From Caldilineaceae bacterium (GTDB lineage Bacteria; Chloroflexota; Anaerolineae; Caldilineales; Caldilineaceae), in contig JAPKMV010000075.1 in assembly GCA_026645635.1 (NCBI GenBank), positions 1-10,140 on the forward strand: DNA of 10,140 bases. Reading direction: 5' to 3'. This document shows positions 1 through 8,112 of the stretch, piece by piece. Positions within the stretch are counted from its first letter, which is position 1. The number at the start of each line of letters is the position of its first letter. The notes under the pieces are model-generated. The model saw only the letters and a program-made list of their open reading frames with translations, was not told the DNA's origin and searched no databases. The position numbers were made by a program, and so were the translations under genes.

Positions 1-238
1 CTGGGTGAACCTCCACCAGCACCTGGCCGCTTGCCACTGCGTCACCTTCGGCGACGTTGACCGCATCGACGCGACCGCCGTACTCGGAGGCAAGCCGCAC
101 CTCGGTCGCTTCGATCGTGCCGGAGACGACCAGGTCGCTGTCTTTGCTCAGCGCCGGCCAGACCAGGTAGTAACCGGCCAGCCCCAACAGGACGAGCACC
201 AACAGTGCCGGCAAGATTCTTCGTGGATCTGGATGCAT
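1..238 (-). CDS. HlyD-family membrane fusion/adaptor protein, N-terminal part (runs off left edge)
   Basis: This is the start of a periplasmic-adaptor-type protein that would link an inner-membrane ABC exporter to the outside. About 79 codons are present. The N-terminus begins MHPDPRRI and is followed by one hydrophobic segment at about residues 9-28 (an uncleaved membrane anchor). The sequence SGTIEATEVRLASEYGGRV comes next, followed by VAEGDAVASGQVLVEV, the typical first half of the biotinyl/lipoyl-like hairpin of HlyD proteins. The ATG at 238-236 is preceded by an AAAGGCGAG ribosome site. The gene lies 55 bases downstream of the ABC permease stop with no terminator visible, so it is probably in the same operon. 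The remainder, and presumably the ATPase, lie beyond position 1. The family call is firm; the exported substrate is unknown. Confidence 0.85.
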   Translation of the reverse strand, partial: MHPDPRRILPALLVLVLLGLAGYYLVWPALSKDSDLVVSGTIEATEVRLASEYGGRVDAVNVAEGDAVASGQVLVEVHP

Positions 239-293
239 TGTTTGGCTCGCCTTTCACTTCCAGAAAGTAGAAAGTTTTCCTTTGCCCATGACG

Positions 294-1360
294 TTAATCC
301 AGGCTCTTCCTGAAGCGCATCACTGCCGCGCTCATCACCACCAGTGCAAAGATCGCCAGCGCCAGCGTCTCCGGCCAGAGCGCGGACAGCCCGACGCCCT
401 TGAGCACAATCCCCCGCGCGATGATCAGAAAATAGCGCAGCGGAATGGCGTAGCTGATGATTTGGAGCCAGACCGGCATGGCGGCCAGCGGAAAGAAGAA
501 GCCGGAAAGGAAGATCGACGGCAGAATTGTGAACATCGTCGTGAGCATCGCCTCCTGCTGGGTGTTGGCCACGGTGGAGATCAGCAGGCCGATGCCGAGG
601 GTGGTCACGAGGAAGAGTGCGGTGAGCGCCAGCAGCAATGCCAGGCTGCCGTTTATCGGCACGTTGAAGACGATGACGCCGATGGTCAGCACCTCGATGG
701 TGTTGAGAAAGGCGATCAACACATAGGGCGTCAGCTTGCCGACCACCAGTTCCCACGCACGCAGCGGTGTGACGATCAACTGCTCGATGGTGCCGCGTTC
801 GCGCTCGCGCACGATCGACGTGGCCGTGAGCATGGTCGTCAAGTATTGCAAAATGATGCCGATCATGGCCGGCACCATGTAGTAGGCGTTGATCAGACCC
901 GGATTGAACCAGACCATGGTGCGCACGTCGATTGCGCCTGGCCGATTAGCGTGGCGGCAGCCAACGCGGTGCTCGCCATCGTCGGGTCGGAGCCGTCGAG
1001 CACAAAGGCCACCTGCGCCGATTGCCAGCCGGCGAGCTTGCGGCCATAGCCGGCGGGGATGATGATGCCGGCGCGCGCCGAATTGTCGTCGATCATGGCG
1101 CGCAATTCATCTTCCGTGGCCACGTACTTGGCAATCACAAAGTAGTCGGCGACGCGATACGCGTCGATCAACTGGCGCGACGCGGGCGTGCGGTCCTGGT
1201 CGAGCACCACGAGGGCGATGTTGCGCACATCGTTGGTTGCGGCATAGCCGAGCAGGAACATCATCACCACGGGGATCACAAAGGTCATGGCCAGCGTGCG
1301 CGGGTCGCGCACGATCTGGATGAACTCCTTGCGGATGAGACTTCTTAGACGATTCCACAT
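294..1360 (-). pseudogene. ABC-2 type transporter permease, reading frame broken near 925-945
   Basis: Two overlapping reading frames together make one YbhS/YbhR-like export permease. The first (1360 down to a stop at 893) starts MWNRLRSLIRKEF, has one membrane segment at residues 22-41, then the extracytoplasmic domain up to LIGQAQS. The second (about 947 down to the TAA at 294-296) resumes at VRTMVWFNPG and carries five or six further membrane segments, the cytoplasmic RERERGTIEQL motif, and STVANTQQEAM. The frames are offset so that one base, or 3n+1 bases, is missing. Family members also have roughly 10-25 more residues between these parts, so a small deletion is likelier than a single-base error. 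The combined length would be about 355 residues against 368-377 for the E. coli homologues. No slippery heptamer supports programmed frameshifting. The start has GGAG six bases upstream. The gene lies 31 bases after tetR and before hlyD. It is either a real null allele or an assembly error. Confidence 0.85.
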
Positions 1361-1391
1361 GGGATGCTCCGGCGCCGGCAGCCAGGGCCGG

Positions 1392-2015
1392 TCAGGCGGG
1401 CGGCTGCGCTGCTGGATGCGCCAGGATGCCGTGCAGATAGATATCGACGAAGCTATCCAGCGCGTCGTCGCCCATGAGTGCGCGGACTTCCGGCGGCATC
1501 ATGATGTCGGTGATGTAGTAAGAGAAGAAAAGTCCCGCAAACGACCGCGCCAGGATCGGCAGCGGAATCGGCCGCACCTGGCCGGCCTTATGGGTGAACA
1601 CATCGGCCAACTGGAGCAGGTGGGGCGTAATCGCCGCGTAGAGGCTGGGAATGTGCGCGCCGTTGAACTCCACCAGTTCGATGAACATCAGATGGAGCAG
1701 GTCGCGGCGCTGGCCGAGGGCCGCCACCAGGCGCATGGCCGCGTCGCGCACATAGGCTTCAGCGCTGGCGCCGGTCGCCGTAGCCAGCAGCGGGAGGAGT
1801 TCTCGGTAGGGATGCCGGTCGGCCAGCACAGCCTGCCAAATGGCTTCCTTGCTGGGGAAGTGGTTGTAGATGCCGCCCATCGTAATCTCGGCGGCGTCGG
1901 CGATCTGCCGCATCGACGTGCCGTGATAGCCCTGGCGCAGGAAGAGCGCGTAGGCGACATCCACGATGCGGGCCTGGGTGGCCTCTCCTTTGCGCAGCGG
2001 TTCTGAAGCGTCCAT
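1392..2015 (-). CDS. TetR/AcrR-family transcriptional regulator
   Basis: This is a 207-residue DNA-binding repressor of typical family length. The N-terminal three-helix domain spans about residues 10-60. Its helix-turn-helix at 33-54 contains TSMRQIADAAEITMGGIYNHF, close to the TetR consensus, followed by PSKEAIW. The C-terminal 140 residues form the ligand/dimerisation region, including FIELVEFNGAH. The open frame extends 61 codons upstream, but ATG 2015 is chosen because GGGAG lies seven bases before it and the HTH then sits at the usual distance from the start. The upstream part would run through the operator and promoter. The next genes on the strand are an ABC permease and an HlyD adaptor, so it most likely represses this exporter and itself through the palindrome at 2032-2045. 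E. coli CecR, next to ybhGFSR, is a known parallel. The inducer is unknown. Confidence 0.9.
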   Translation of the reverse strand: MDASEPLRKGEATQARIVDVAYALFLRQGYHGTSMRQIADAAEITMGGIYNHFPSKEAIWQAVLADRHPYRELLPLLATATGASAEAYVRDAAMRLVAALGQRRDLLHLMFIELVEFNGAHIPSLYAAITPHLLQLADVFTHKAGQVRPIPLPILARSFAGLFFSYYITDIMMPPEVRALMGDDALDSFVDIYLHGILAHPAAQPPA

Positions 2016-2031
2016 ATCTGCTCCCGATAAA

Positions 2032-2045
2032 AGCGAACGTTCGCT
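2032..2045. promoter_or_regulatory. Probable TetR operator: perfect 14-bp palindrome
   Basis: AGCGAACGTTCGCT is identical to its own reverse complement. It lies 17-30 bases upstream of the tetR start codon and abuts the AT-rich -10-like region of the tetR promoter, so a bound dimer would cover the transcription start. GAACGTTC-centred palindromes are common TetR-family operators. That this TetR binds it is inferred from position and symmetry. Confidence 0.75.
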
Positions 2046-2048
2046 ATT

Positions 2049-2077
2049 ATTTTTGATCGTTTTGCGCGCCGCGTCAA
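2049..2077 (-). promoter_or_regulatory. Candidate sigma70-type promoter for tetR-permease-hlyD
   Basis: Read on the minus strand, TTGACG (2077-2072, five of six consensus matches) is followed after 17 bases by AAAAAT (2054-2049, four of six). An alternative -10, AATAAT, lies three bases further at 2051-2046. The palindromic operator begins directly downstream, as expected for an autoregulated TetR promoter. Confidence 0.5.
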
Positions 2078-2117
2078 GCTGCCAATGGCGTGTGTTGCAC
2101 AATCTGCTGCGGGCAGG

Positions 2118-2146
2118 TTGACAGCACCGGCAGACCGCCCTAAGAT
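2118..2146 (+). promoter_or_regulatory. Sigma70-type promoter for the coxG-like to lipoprotein run
   Basis: A perfect TTGACA -35 box (2118-2123), a 17-base spacer and TAAGAT (2141-2146, four of six matches to TATAAT) stand 35 bases before the CoxG-like start codon. A strong AAGGAG ribosome site follows at 2168-2173, eight bases before the ATG. The TetR-like palindrome lies more than 70 bases upstream of this -35 box, so repression by the same dimer is not obvious. Confidence 0.65.
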
Positions 2147-2181
2147 GCAGACACCAATTCCGGCAAAAAGGAGACAGAACG

Positions 2182-2877
2182 ATGCGAATGGATGGCACCT
2201 ATACCTTCAGCGCGCCGGGTGCGCTGCCCGGCGGTGAAGAACTGGAGCGGGTCGGCGAAAATGACTATCAGGCGGCGATGAACGTCAAGGTTGGCCCGGT
2301 GCAGGGCCGCTTCGTCGGCAAGATCACGCTGACGGATATCACGCCGTTGCAGCAGTACACGATGAAAGTGGATGGGCAGGGCGCGCCCGGCTATGTGGCC
2401 GGCGAAGGCACGCTTGTTTTTGAGGATGTGGAAGGCGGCACCTTGCTGCGCTACGGCGGCGACGTGCAGGTGGGCGGGCGCATCGCCGGCGTGGGTCAGC
2501 GGCTCATCGAGAGCACGGCCAAATCAATGACGCGCCAGGGTCTGGCTGCCCTCGATCAGATGATCCAGGCGCGCATTGCGCCGCCGGTGCAAGCGGCGCC
2601 CACGCCCGAACCGGGCGGCGTCGCACCCGCAGCGGCAGCAGCCGTCGCGCCGCCGGTACAACCCGCGGCGCCGCCGGTGCAGCCTACGGCAGCGCAGCCG
2701 GCCCAGGGACCGTCCACGGCCGGCATCGCCGTGCAGGTGGCCAAAGACGTGGCGCGCGACCTGGCGTCGGACTACATTCCGCCGGACAAGCAGGAGCGGG
2801 TGGTCTGGTTCGGCCTGGGTGCGCTGGCGATGTTGGCCTTCGTGGTGCTGGTGCGGCTGGTGCAGGATCGCAAATGA
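2182..2877 (+). CDS. CoxG-family SRPBCC protein with Pro/Ala linker and C-terminal membrane anchor
   Basis: This 231-residue protein is related to carbon monoxide dehydrogenase subunit G, a START/SRPBCC-fold family. Residues 1-130 match the fold: MDGTYTF at the start, then LPGGEELERVGENDY, NVKVGPVQGRF, GAPGYVAGEGTL and GDVQVGGRIAGVGQRLIES. Residues 131-180 form a low-complexity Ala/Pro/Gln linker with repeated PPVQ. A short amphipathic stretch follows, then one transmembrane helix at about 207-226 ending VRLVQDRK. The domain is therefore probably tethered to the membrane and facing the cytoplasm. In relatives the opening strand is followed by an RERVW..L.DPEVL helix of roughly 16-18 residues before the LPG motif. 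Here TFSAP runs directly into GALPGG, so that helix is absent, in frame. No cox molybdenum hydroxylase genes are nearby, so the CO role does not transfer. It leads a four-gene run from its own promoter. Confidence 0.82.
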   Translation: MRMDGTYTFSAPGALPGGEELERVGENDYQAAMNVKVGPVQGRFVGKITLTDITPLQQYTMKVDGQGAPGYVAGEGTLVFEDVEGGTLLRYGGDVQVGGRIAGVGQRLIESTAKSMTRQGLAALDQMIQARIAPPVQAAPTPEPGGVAPAAAAAVAPPVQPAAPPVQPTAAQPAQGPSTAGIAVQVAKDVARDLASDYIPPDKQERVVWFGLGALAMLAFVVLVRLVQDRK

Positions 2878-2893
2878 TGCAGCCGTTCTTGTC

Positions 2894-3847
2894 ATGAACA
2901 AAACGCTCTATCCGCTCTTTGGCATCATCACGGTGCTCAATACGCCCTTTTCCGCCGCCGACGAAGTCGATCTGCTGGCGCTGCGGCGTCACGTGGACGC
3001 GGCGATCGACGCAGGCGTGGCCGGCTTCCTGGTGCCGGCGATGGCCGCCGAGGTCTACAAGCTGAGCGAACGCGAACGCCGCGCCATGCTGGAGACCGTC
3101 GTTGCGACGTGCGCCGGGCGCGTGCCGGTGTTCGGCGGGGCCGGCTCCACCGATGCAGCGCAGCGGGCGCGCATCGTCCGCGACATTCTGGCTGCGGGCT
3201 GCTCCAGCCTGCTCCTCCAGATACCGTTTACCAGTGCGCACGAGTACCGTGATGCGGTTCTGCGCGTCGCCGAGCTGGGGCCGGAACTGCTCATGCTGCA
3301 AGACTGGGACTTCGGCGGCGGCGGGTTGCCCCTGGAACTGATCTGCCAACTCTTCGAGGAAGTGGACGCCTTCCGCTGCCTGAAGATCGAAACCACCCCG
3401 GCTGGTCCGAAATATACTGCTGTGCTGGAGGCCACCGCAGGGCGGCTGCATGTCTCCGGTGGCTGGGCGGTGTCGAACATGCTGGAGGCGTTCGAGCGGG
3501 GCGTCCATGCCTTTATGCCCACGGGGCTGCACGAACTCTACACGCTGATCGACGCGCTCTATCGCCGCGGCGATGTGGCCGGCGCAACCTGGTGGTTCGA
3601 GAAGACGCTGCCGATCCTGGCCTTTGCCAATCAGCATCTCGACATCTCGATCCACTTCTTCAAGCGGCTACTCTATCGCCAGGGCATTTATCCGACGCCC
3701 TACGTGCGCGCACCGATCCTGCCGTTCGACGCCTATCACGAGCGCCGCACCGACGTGCTGATCGACTACGCGCTGGAACTGCTGGCGCAGGCTGCCGCGG
3801 CGCGGGCGCAGCTCTCTTTTCCTGCATTGATCGAAGGAGGTTTGTGA
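2894..3847 (+). CDS. DapA/NAL-superfamily aldolase-like protein, function unassigned
   Basis: This is a 317-residue TIM-barrel protein of the dihydrodipicolinate synthase / N-acetylneuraminate lyase superfamily. The N-terminus [20 protein letters not shown] matches the family opening. Lys164 in FRCLKIE sits where the Schiff-base lysine of DapA lies, and [17 protein letters not shown] matches the later barrel segment. Two signature motifs differ. The GTTGE substrate loop is replaced by PAMAAEV (48-54), and the YNxP tyrosine motif by MLQDWDF (134-140). True dihydrodipicolinate synthase activity is therefore unlikely, although a lysine-dependent aldolase or lyase remains possible. The C-terminal part, with [15 protein letters not shown] and [11 protein letters not shown], looks subfamily-specific. 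The ATG at 2894 follows the CoxG stop by 16 bases without a clear ribosome site, and no alternative start lies close upstream, so translation may depend on coupling. The 3' end carries the ribosome site for polX. Confidence 0.82.
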   Translation: MNKTLYPLFGIITVLNTPFSAADEVDLLALRRHVDAAIDAGVAGFLVPAMAAEVYKLSERERRAMLETVVATCAGRVPVFGGAGSTDAAQRARIVRDILAAGCSSLLLQIPFTSAHEYRDAVLRVAELGPELLMLQDWDFGGGGLPLELICQLFEEVDAFRCLKIETTPAGPKYTAVLEATAGRLHVSGGWAVSNMLEAFERGVHAFMPTGLHELYTLIDALYRRGDVAGATWWFEKTLPILAFANQHLDISIHFFKRLLYRQGIYPTPYVRAPILPFDAYHERRTDVLIDYALELLAQAAAARAQLSFPALIEGGL

Positions 3848-3854
3848 ACTGAAG

Positions 3855-5639
<1,785 letters not shown>

Positions 5640-5659
5640 GGGGAGAGAGGACAAGAGAT

Positions 5660-6130
5660 ATGAGGCAGCAATTGTGGGGTGTGCTGATCGGGGCGGGTCT
5701 GCTGGTGGCGGCGTGTGGCGAACCGACGCCTGCGCCCACGCCGACGCCGGCGCCGGTGGTGGTCGAGACGGGCGGCACGGCCTTGAGCCTGAGCGGCCAG
5801 GGCAGCGAGGGCGGCGGCAGTTCGGTCGGGCTGCCCGCGGTGGAGGGTCAGCCCGCCGGGGTTACGTCGGCGGATGGCGTTGCGGTCATCTTTGGCGCCG
5901 GCGATACGGTCAGCGCCCGCAGCGTCGTGCGCATCTACCCCGATGTTGACTCGCGCGCCCAGGCTATGGGCGAATACAGGGCGCCTGCCACCTTCGTCAT
6001 CATCGAACCGGGCGGCGACTACGCCGGCTATCCGGTGGAGGTCGACACGGTGCGCTGGTACCGTGTGCGCGCCGAGGATGGGCTGGTCGGCTGGGCTATG
6101 GCCGACGGGTTAGCAGCAGGGGGGGAGTAA
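5660..6130 (+). CDS. Lipoprotein with C-terminal SH3-like domain
   Basis: This is a 156-residue exported protein. Residues 1-19 form a lipoprotein signal (MRQQLWGVLIGAGLLVAAC), with lipobox LVAAC and acylated Cys19. The following PTPAPTPTPAP stretch is a flexible spacer common in Chloroflexota lipoproteins, and a Gly/Ser-rich part extends to about residue 65. Residues about 68-152 look like a bacterial SH3 domain: VVRIYPDVDSRAQAMGEY, VDTVRWYRVRAEDGLVGW and AMADGL match the usual pattern of a short hairpin, W-Y-x-V and G-x-x-GW. Such domains usually bind cell-wall or protein ligands outside the cell; the ligand here is unknown. A GAGG ribosome site lies nine bases before the ATG. The gene follows polX by 20 bases and ends the plus-strand run, 35 bases from the convergent neighbour. 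A link to polX function is not evident. Confidence 0.85.
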   Translation: MRQQLWGVLIGAGLLVAACGEPTPAPTPTPAPVVVETGGTALSLSGQGSEGGGSSVGLPAVEGQPAGVTSADGVAVIFGAGDTVSARSVVRIYPDVDSRAQAMGEYRAPATFVIIEPGGDYAGYPVEVDTVRWYRVRAEDGLVGWAMADGLAAGGE

Positions 6131-6132
6131 TC

Positions 6133-6166
6133 CGCAGATGACGCAGATGTTCGCAGATTTTCGCAT
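6133..6166. repeat. CGCAGAT short tandem repeat at convergent gene junction
   Basis: CGCAGAT occurs at 6133-6139, 6142-6148 and 6152-6158, followed by a partial CGCAT at 6162-6166. The periods are 9, 10 and 10 bases, and the unit is followed by GA, GTT or TTT. The array fills the 35 bases between the lipoprotein stop codon and the stop of the minus-strand membrane protein gene, whose TGA overlaps the last partial unit. No hairpin terminator is visible. The roughly 10-base period matches one DNA helical turn. Similar CGCAGATT/CACAGATT-type intergenic strings occur in various bacteria; their role is unclear. Confidence 0.7.
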
Positions 6167-7074
6167 CAAATCCGCCCCTCACGCGGTTTGAAGGCGCTTT
6201 CGATGAGGGTGGCGTTGAAGGCCGGCGCCACCGCATGGTCGGCGGCATAGTGATAGAGCGCGGCGCGGTAGATGGCGTTCAGCGTGCTGTTGACCACGGC
6301 CAGGAGCGCCAGCAGCACCGCCGCCACGACAATCGTCGTGATCACGACCGCGCCGGATTCGCCGAAGACAATGATGGTCAACCCGGCCAGAAACGCCAGC
6401 GGCAGCATGATCACAAAGAAGATCAGCCCGATCCCCGACGCGCCGATCAACTGCTCGCCCCAGGTGCGGCGCAGCAGCATGGCGCTTTCCTTGATGGCGT
6501 CGAACGGGCCGAGACCCTTCGCGGCGATCACCGGCACGACCAGGAAGGTGGCGACGCCCCAGGCAAATTCGCCGATGGAGGCCACCAGCCGGCCGGCGAG
6601 TGCGCTGCCGCTGTCGCCGCTGCGCCCGCGCAGCGCGCTCAACAGCACGCCCACCGTCGCCGCAATGACTGAGAAGCCGAAGATCGCGCCCAGCCGGCGG
6701 TTGGCGATGCGGATGCCGTCGCCAAAGCTGGGATCCTGGCCGGCAAAGCGCAGCAGCGCCGCGCCCGCCAGCCCGGTCATGAAGTAGTTGGCGGTGAAGT
6801 TGATGACCAGGTAGTAGAAGAAGAGGCTGGCGAAAAAGAAGAGCATCTGCGGCAGGCTGGCGTTGCCAGCCTCGGCCGCAGCCGCCGCCTGGCTGAGATA
6901 CGCCTGCGCGGCCGGGTTGGCCAGCAGAATCGCCCCCGCGCCGCCGAAGATCACGGCCGACAGGGCAAGCGTCGCCACGGTGGCCAGGATGGGGAACCAG
7001 ATCAGCGCTTTGTCGGCGTTGAGCACCGCCAAAGTCGATTTGAACAGCGCCCAACTGCGCGCAAATGCGTTCAT
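6166..7074 (-). CDS. DUF6159-like integral membrane protein
   Basis: This is a 302-residue polytopic membrane protein with about six hydrophobic segments, near residues 23-51, 77-108, 128-147, 167-186, 209-236 and 243-263. The N-terminus MNAFARSWALFKSTLAVLNADKAL, the central DPSFGDGIRIANRRLGAI and LRRTWGEQLIGASGIGL resemble the DUF6159 family of bacterial and archaeal membrane proteins, for which I know no established function. No enzymatic motif, binding cassette or signal peptide is visible. The ATG at 7074 has AAGGAG eight bases upstream and follows the reductase stop by 17 bases, so it is the last gene of the minus-strand run. The 3' end meets the convergent repeat junction. The membrane topology is clear; the family name is recalled from sequence style and less certain. 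Confidence 0.78.
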   Translation of the reverse strand: MNAFARSWALFKSTLAVLNADKALIWFPILATVATLALSAVIFGGAGAILLANPAAQAYLSQAAAAAEAGNASLPQMLFFFASLFFYYLVINFTANYFMTGLAGAALLRFAGQDPSFGDGIRIANRRLGAIFGFSVIAATVGVLLSALRGRSGDSGSALAGRLVASIGEFAWGVATFLVVPVIAAKGLGPFDAIKESAMLLRRTWGEQLIGASGIGLIFFVIMLPLAFLAGLTIIVFGESGAVVITTIVVAAVLLALLAVVNSTLNAIYRAALYHYAADHAVAPAFNATLIESAFKPREGRI

Positions 7075-7091
7075 CAGGTTGCTCCTTTGCT

Positions 7092-8090
7092 TTACAGCTT
7101 GTGGGCGACGACGATGCGCCCGACCTGCCCGCCGTGGAGTATCAGGTTGATCTCGTGGTCAAGGTCTTCCAGCCCGACGCGGCGCACCATCTGTGTGAGC
7201 AGCGGGAGCCGCCATTCGTCGGCAAACTTTGCCCAGAGGCGCTGCCGGTCGGCCAGCGCACAGTTGACCGAGTCGATGCCCAAGAGTTTCACCCCACGCA
7301 GGATGAAAGGAAAGACCGTCATCTCGATTTTGGGCGAGGCGACATTGCCGCAGGCGGTCACTGCGCCGCCATAGCGCGTCGTCTTGAGCGCAGTCACCAG
7401 CAGGTTGCCGCCCACGGTGTCGACCACACCGGCCCAGCGTTCCTTGAGCAGCGGCCGCCCGCTGGGATCGTCCACCTCGCTGCGATTGACCACGGCGGCC
7501 GCGCCCAGATCGCGCAGAAAGTCGTGCGAATCTTCCTTGCCGGTGGCCGCCACGACGGTGTAGCCCAACCGGGCCAGCAGCGCCACAGCCACGCTGCCCA
7601 CGCCACCCGTCGCCCCGGTGACCAGCACTTCGCCGGCGCCGGGCGCAACACCGTGGGCTTGCAGCGCTTCCACGCTCATGCCGGCCGTGAAGCCCGCCGT
7701 GCCGATGGCCATGCTTTCCGCCGGCGACAGCGCGGCGGGCAGTTTCACCACCCACCCTGCGGGCACGCGGATAAACTGGCCGAAGCCGCCGGGCGTGTTC
7801 ATGCCCAGGTCATGGCCGATGACCACCACCGGGTCGCCGGGCTGCAAGTGAGGCGCGCTGCTCTCCACCACCAGCCCCGCGGCGTCGATGCCCGGTGTGT
7901 GGGGATATTTGCGCGTGACGCCTTTGTTGCCGGTCGCCGACAGCGCATCCTTGTAATTGAGCGACGAGAATTGGACGCGGATCAGGACGTCGCCGGGGGG
8001 CAGATCCTCCACGGTGCGGGTGACGATGGAGCGGGTGAAGACGCCATCCTGTTTCTCCTCCACCCAAAGTGCACGAAATTGTGTGGACAT
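7092..8090 (-). CDS. acuI: AcuI/YhdH-type NADPH-dependent acryloyl-CoA reductase (MDR superfamily)
   Basis: Members of this family reduce acryloyl-CoA to propionyl-CoA with NADPH in the cytoplasm, removing a toxic electrophile. The 332-residue protein aligns by eye with E. coli YhdH (324) along its whole length. Matching segments include SSLNYKDALSATG (42-54), PGIDAAGLV (66-74), IGTAGFTAGMSVEAL (129-143), the nucleotide-binding GATGGVGSVAVALLARLGY (159-177), WAGVVDTVGG (219-228), YGGAVTACGN and FPFILRGVKLLGIDSV (260-275). No structural or catalytic zinc-site cysteines are seen, as expected for this branch. The frame is open a few codons further to a TTG at 8108, but that would place the AGGAGG ribosome site inside the gene. 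AGGAGG sits nine bases before ATG 8090, so that start is chosen. The gene follows the phosphatase-like gene by 22 bases. Substrate is by homology only. Confidence 0.9.
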   Translation of the reverse strand: MSTQFRALWVEEKQDGVFTRSIVTRTVEDLPPGDVLIRVQFSSLNYKDALSATGNKGVTRKYPHTPGIDAAGLVVESSAPHLQPGDPVVVIGHDLGMNTPGGFGQFIRVPAGWVVKLPAALSPAESMAIGTAGFTAGMSVEALQAHGVAPGAGEVLVTGATGGVGSVAVALLARLGYTVVAATGKEDSHDFLRDLGAAAVVNRSEVDDPSGRPLLKERWAGVVDTVGGNLLVTALKTTRYGGAVTACGNVASPKIEMTVFPFILRGVKLLGIDSVNCALADRQRLWAKFADEWRLPLLTQMVRRVGLEDLDHEINLILHGGQVGRIVVAHKL

Positions 8091-8112
8091 TGCGTTGTGC
8101 CTCCTCAAAGAA

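Noticed and set aside
893..960. Programmed -1 frameshift in the ABC permease
   Set aside because: No slippery heptamer is present in the overlap, family residues are also missing, and such permeases are not known to use recoding.
2576..2893. Extended N-terminus for the aldolase-like gene in the same open frame through the CoxG linker
   Set aside because: The extension is Arg/Pro-rich antiframe sequence of the CoxG gene. The family N-terminus [15 protein letters not shown] begins just after ATG 2894.
2874..2900. Tiny ATGATG-started frame overlapping the CoxG stop codon
   Set aside because: It is only seven or eight codons before a TGA, has no ribosome site of its own, and is incidental, though it could act in coupling.
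6131..6166. CRISPR or rho-independent terminator at the convergent junction
   Set aside because: Units are only 7 bases with 2-3-base gaps, and there is no inverted repeat followed by a T run.
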